Origin: JABDJZ01 sp047611125
GTDB taxonomy: Bacteria > Bacteroidota > Rhodothermia > Rhodothermales > UBA10348
Length of the DNA: 9,845 nucleotides
Direction of reading: 5' to 3'
Assembly (NCBI GenBank): GCA_047611125.1
Contig: JBLFXH010000123.1
Coordinates: 1-9,845, forward strand
Shown: piece after piece, positions 6,928-9,845 of the stretch
Numbering within the stretch: the stretch's first letter is position 1
Layout of the letters: every line of letters starts with the position of its first letter
Made by a program: the position numbers and the translations under genes
The notes under the pieces: model-generated
Told to the model about the DNA's origin: nothing
The model's input: only the letters and a program-made list of their open reading frames with translations
Database searches by the model: none

Positions 6928-7517
6928 ATGATTGATTCTCCAGATAAATCGCAGCAAGACCGGCATCATGAGGCCCTGAGCAAGTTCATTCTGTTTTGGG
7001 GCGAGATGGCGTCGAGTTGGGGTATCAGTCGCACGATGGCCCAGATTCACGCCTACCTCTACGCGCGGGAGGACCCGGCCGATACGGATCATCTGATGGA
7101 ACGGCTACAGATCAGCCGAGGGAACGCGAATATGAATCTGCGCTCCCTGAGGAACTGGAATCTGGTTAGGAAAGTGCACCGGCTCGGCCCGGCTCGAGGA
7201 AAGACTACTTCGTAGCTGAGAAGGATGTCTGGGAGATCACGCTCCAGATTGTCCGGGAGCGGGAGCGCCGGGAAATTCAGCCGGTTATGCAAGAGCTTCA
7301 GGAGTGTCGAGAGTTATTGGCGGGCCAACCGAGCGGGCCCTGTCCCTCGGAGTTATCCAATGCCGAGCGGCATTTTTGCGAACGTCTCGACAATCTCATG
7401 AAACTGATGGAAGTCTTTGAAGGCCTGTCCAATACGCTGACGCCCCCTATTCAGGCACAAAATGTAGACCTGCTTCGGCAGCTTGTAGGACTCGGAAATC
7501 GCCCGGAATCAACATGA
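6928..7517 (+). pseudogene. GbsR/MarR-family winged-helix regulator, frameshifted
   Basis: The N-terminal part (from ATG 6928) reads in one frame and contains the GbsR-type opening ALSKFILFWGEMASSWG and a winged helix-turn-helix, ISRTMAQIHAYLYAREDPAD through LQISRGNANMNLRSL to NLVRKVHRLG. That frame stops at TAG 7213-7215. The missing continuation, KDYFVAEKDVWEITLQIVRE followed by a helical C-terminus, is in the -1 frame and ends at 7517. Restoring one base near 7203-7204 gives an uninterrupted protein of about 197 residues, near the usual 180 for this family. The break therefore looks like a one-base deletion: a real inactivating mutation or an assembly error. A TTG at 6898 is an alternative, less likely start. 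The 3' end overlaps yraN by ATGA, showing operon organisation. GbsR relatives often control osmolyte uptake; no target is evident here beyond possible autoregulation. Confidence 0.8.
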
Positions 7518-7900
7518 GTGCACACATAGAGACCGGACAGAAGGGCGAGGCGCTGGCCCAGGCGTTCCTGGTCGAGAAGGGATTCCGAATCATGGCCACC
7601 AACTACCGTTTTCAGCGGTCAGAGGTAGATATCGTCGCGTTTCTTCCGGCTAAGAAATGGGAAGACGGTGGCGAAATGGTGTTTGTCGAGGTGAAGACCC
7701 GGCGCGGGACCGGCTTCGGCCATCCGGAAGAGGCCGTCACAGAAGAAAAGCAGAAGCATTTGATCCTGGCGGCCAAGGCCTGGATGCATGAAAACCGGAT
7801 GGACCGAACCCCCTGCAGGTTCGATGTCGTGGCCATCACGATTCCGCCTGGGGGCGAGCCCGAATACCACCATATTGAGAACGCCTTCTGGACGTTCTAG
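7514..7900 (+). CDS. yraN: YraN / UPF0102 family nuclease-fold protein
   Basis: This 128-residue soluble protein belongs to the widespread UPF0102 family, which has a restriction-endonuclease-like fold and no firmly established role. The order of motifs is typical: GQKGEALAQAFL (8-19) with Glu12, EKGFRIMATNYR (21-32), SEVDIVA with Asp39, VFVEVKTR (56-63) with Glu59 and Lys61, HPEEAVTEEKQKHL, then RFDVVAI at 102-108. The Glu12, Asp39, Glu59 and Lys61 arrangement matches the presumed metal-binding nuclease core, so the fold looks intact. The ATG overlaps the stop of the GbsR-like gene (ATGA at 7514-7517), so translation may be coupled; the frameshift upstream might affect its expression. The stop codon shares the CTAG at 7897-7900 with the convergent gene. 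Confidence 0.93.
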   Translation: MSAHIETGQKGEALAQAFLVEKGFRIMATNYRFQRSEVDIVAFLPAKKWEDGGEMVFVEVKTRRGTGFGHPEEAVTEEKQKHLILAAKAWMHENRMDRTPCRFDVVAITIPPGGEPEYHHIENAFWTF

Positions 7901-9845
7901 GGTAGGGAGTCAGGTACGCCGGCAGATGCCGCTGCCGGCCGCGGCACCCTCAGCGCCCGGTGATACCGCCCGGCGGCTATGTACCGGGTGTGGTACTGAT
8001 CCCAATCGCTGGCGTGTGCCTGGAAAACGGGGTCGTTCTCCAGGTTTGACGGTGCGGCCGAGTACGTAGGGGAGGCGTGGGTGGGCAAAGGGAGGACGGT
8101 TGTCGAAAACGCCGTATTGAGGTCGCCATCTTTTACCCAGCCGTCGCCAAGAAGGACGAAATCCCGACTGAAGCCAGTCGGGGGTGGGGGCAGGGCATCA
8201 AAGCGGAGGACCATCTCATCGCCGGCATTCATGATCACGTACCGATCATCGACGCCCGAGAGTAGCTCGCTCACGTCACCGAACCGCGTGTAGTAGCCCA
8301 CCAGATCCCGCCAGACGGGGTGCGTGGCCATCAGTGCATCGTAGTCGGGGATCTCCGGTGACAGCGAGTCCGCCGTTGTGACCCGAGAGAAGCCCCGGTA
8401 GCGGAGCTCTGCCGAGGCTGGAGCAAGTTGCTGGGTGGCAGGCTCAGCGTCGGCGGGGGCAGCCCATCGAAGGCGATCCCAGTAGACCTCAAGGTTGGTG
8501 CGCAGGCGGAACCGACGCTGCACGCCCGGGGCCCAGAGCCCCGAGAGATCAATCAAGACGGTCTTTTCCTTTCCCGAGGGAAAGCCGAGGTCGGCCCGAG
8601 CTACTTCCCATAATCCGTCCGGCGTCGGAATCTCGAGTTGCAGGCTTATCGGTGTCGGGGTATCGCCCTGACCGATGGCCACATTGATCGAACTGTCGGT
8701 GGGACGCACCCAGCCAAAGCCCAGGAGGTGGACCTTGTCGGGCGCCTCGTCAGGGAGTAGCATTTCGACAGCGTGCTCTTCTGCGATACCCTGATAAGGG
8801 CCTCGGGCAAATCCAGCAACATATCTTCCGTCGCGTTCCGAGGCGGCCGCATCTACACGAGTCCCCGAAGCGTCCGTGACCGATGCAAAGAGCTTGGCAT
8901 CGCCAAAAAGTTGGACTCGGTCGTCGGGAGGAGGAAAGGCAAAACGCTCGTCGACCCGGGCGTCAAGGTGGTCGGGGTGATCCACTACCAGCAGCGCGAC
9001 GTGATCGAAGAAGTGGGTCTCCCACAACTCGGCTGTAATCCGAACTTCGTACTGTCCGTCTATGGCCGGGAGAGACGCTCCCGGAATGCGAATCCAATCG
9101 GAGGTGGTGGCGATGCCTGCCGTCTCCTGCGCGTTGATTTTGAGGCCGAGCGGAGAGCGCCAGAGGAAGTCGGTCACGAACTGGAATCCGGAGCCATTGT
9201 TCGTAAAGACCCACGGACAGGAGCCCTTCAGGCGCTGTTGGGCCAGGACGGTCTCATCAGAAAGGAGATCGAACTCAACCTGAACGTCTCCATTCGGCCA
9301 TACAATCCGCGCCACCTCAGTCAACAAGTTGTTGCCAAGGCCGAAGTGCATGACGCCCCCGGAGATGGGTCGTTTCTGGAACAGAAGGCCCGATCTCAAT
9401 TCCACCTCGCCTCCAACAGCGAACGTGTTGATGCGGCGATCGCCAAGAACTTCCGCACTCCGTGGACGGATCCGTTTCCAGTGGTACCCCGCCGTTCCCT
9501 CGGCGAAATGAATGGCCGGTTGCCCCGAGGCCATCCTACCGAACAACTCAGGCGGACCGGAATCCGTGAGGGGCGCAACACCATCGAGTCGGAAGCCGGT
9601 CAGCGCGGGCAGGGCAAGCAGCGAGCCGTCAGTATCCACCAAGTAGACCACGGTGGAGTCCGGGGTGGAGATCACCCAATCCAGCGCACCGTTGTTGTCG
9701 ATTTCGGTAAGTATCAGCTCCTCGGCATCACTGGGGATCCGAGAGCGGGAAGCGGCCTGGCCCCCCACGGAAATTTCCTCGGCCGAGAACACGCCGTCTC
9801 GCATCGCATAGCGCCAGGCGGAACCCGATTGGACAGCGGCGAGGT
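7897..9845 (-). CDS. FG-GAP / ASPIC-UnbV (CRTAC1-like) protein with long C-terminal region, 5' end outside window
   Basis: The visible 648 residues are the C-terminal part of a larger protein: the frame stays open from the Met codon at 9804 to the right edge (LAAVQSGSAWRYA precedes it). An FG-GAP/VCBS-like element, EIDNNGALDWVI, lies at about 9703-9668. It has the Asp-rich pattern of calcium-binding blades. An ASPIC/UnbV domain follows at about 9435-9280, ending in VMHFGLGNN and VARIVWPNGDVQ. Downstream, QRLKGSCPWVF, FVTDFLWRSPLG, SDWIRIP and WETHFFDHVALLVVDHPD mark a roughly 450-residue region that, from memory, accompanies ASPIC domains in related proteins. It also contains NLEVYWDRL and GDGWVKDGDLNTA. 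No catalytic motif is recognised. Proteins of this type are usually exported beta-propeller repeat proteins, but the signal peptide would be outside the window. The function is unknown. Confidence 0.85.
   Translation of the reverse strand, partial: LAAVQSGSAWRYAMRDGVFSAEEISVGGQAASRSRIPSDAEELILTEIDNNGALDWVISTPDSTVVYLVDTDGSLLALPALTGFRLDGVAPLTDSGPPELFGRMASGQPAIHFAEGTAGYHWKRIRPRSAEVLGDRRINTFAVGGEVELRSGLLFQKRPISGGVMHFGLGNNLLTEVARIVWPNGDVQVEFDLLSDETVLAQQRLKGSCPWVFTNNGSGFQFVTDFLWRSPLGLKINAQETAGIATTSDWIRIPGASLPAIDGQYEVRITAELWETHFFDHVALLVVDHPDHLDARVDERFAFPPPDDRVQLFGDAKLFASVTDASGTRVDAAASERDGRYVAGFARGPYQGIAEEHAVEMLLPDEAPDKVHLLGFGWVRPTDSSINVAIGQGDTPTPISLQLEIPTPDGLWEVARADLGFPSGKEKTVLIDLSGLWAPGVQRRFRLRTNLEVYWDRLRWAAPADAEPATQQLAPASAELRYRGFSRVTTADSLSPEIPDYDALMATHPVWRDLVGYYTRFGDVSELLSGVDDRYVIMNAGDEMVLRFDALPPPPTGFSRDFVLLGDGWVKDGDLNTAFSTTVLPLPTHASPTYSAAPSNLENDPVFQAHASDWDQYHTRYIAAGRYHRALRVPRPAAASAGVPDSLP
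7918..7939 (+). terminator. Perfect 8-bp GC hairpin just past yraN
   Basis: GCCGGCAG (7918-7925) pairs perfectly with CTGCCGGC (7932-7939) around the loop ATGCCG. It starts 18 bases after the yraN stop codon and lies inside the last codons of the opposite-strand gene. No T-run follows. It could slow or end plus-strand transcripts of yraN, but it also encodes the Ala/Gly-rich tail of the convergent protein, so GC-rich coding sequence alone might explain it. Confidence 0.35.

Noticed and set aside
7195..7206. Programmed -1 frameshifting to produce the full GbsR-like protein
   Set aside because: No classical X-XXY-YYZ slippery heptamer is in frame, and no strong downstream stem was seen. A simple one-base deletion or sequence error is the more economical explanation.
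1..9845. CRISPR arrays, tRNA or rRNA genes, insertion-sequence ends, phage genes or long tandem repeats
   Set aside because: Scanned by eye on both strands; no regularly spaced repeats, transposase motifs or cloverleaf structures were found.

Overview
The window looks like ordinary chromosomal DNA (GC-rich by eye) from a Gram-negative bacterium, most plausibly a Rhodothermota/Bacteroidota-type lineage. This placement is an inference. It rests on a histidine kinase with Bacteroidota-flavoured H and G2 boxes, a Ser-containing STAS protein next to purA, an ASPIC/UnbV-type FG-GAP protein, and generally weak Shine-Dalgarno sequences. SecD and SecF are encoded by separate genes, which argues against the classic Bacteroides-type fused SecDF. 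No insertion sequences, tRNAs, rRNAs, CRISPR arrays or phage genes were seen. The DNA is almost entirely coding, and the longest gap between genes is about 140 bases.

Left block, plus strand (1-4772): the 3' end of secD, then secF (preprotein translocase accessory proteins), a small STAS-domain anti-anti-sigma-like protein, a strong hairpin that may terminate transcription, purA (adenylosuccinate synthase) and a two-transmembrane sensor histidine kinase with no response regulator beside it.

Central block, minus strand (4788-6783): a SAM hydroxide adenosyltransferase (DUF62/SAM hydrolase family) gene, whose 3' end overlaps by 17 bases the start of an unusual membrane protein. That protein has a degenerate ECF-sigma-like N-terminal half, one transmembrane helix and a C-terminal domain resembling the extracytoplasmic part of transmembrane anti-sigma factors. 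This composite regulator is the most interesting object in the window. The pair converges on the histidine kinase, with only 15 bases between stop codons.

Right block: a divergent intergenic region carrying short repeats, then on the plus strand a GbsR/MarR-type regulator gene broken by an apparent one-base deletion, coupled by an ATGA overlap to yraN (UPF0102 nuclease-fold protein). yraN converges on a long minus-strand gene that runs off the right edge. The two share a single CTAG for both stop codons. This last gene encodes a large, probably exported FG-GAP/ASPIC-UnbV protein with a long C-terminal region.

No clearly new multi-gene system is visible. The leads worth checking are the sigma/anti-sigma-like fusion downstream of the SAM hydrolase, the frameshifted GbsR regulator, and the C-terminal module of the ASPIC protein.
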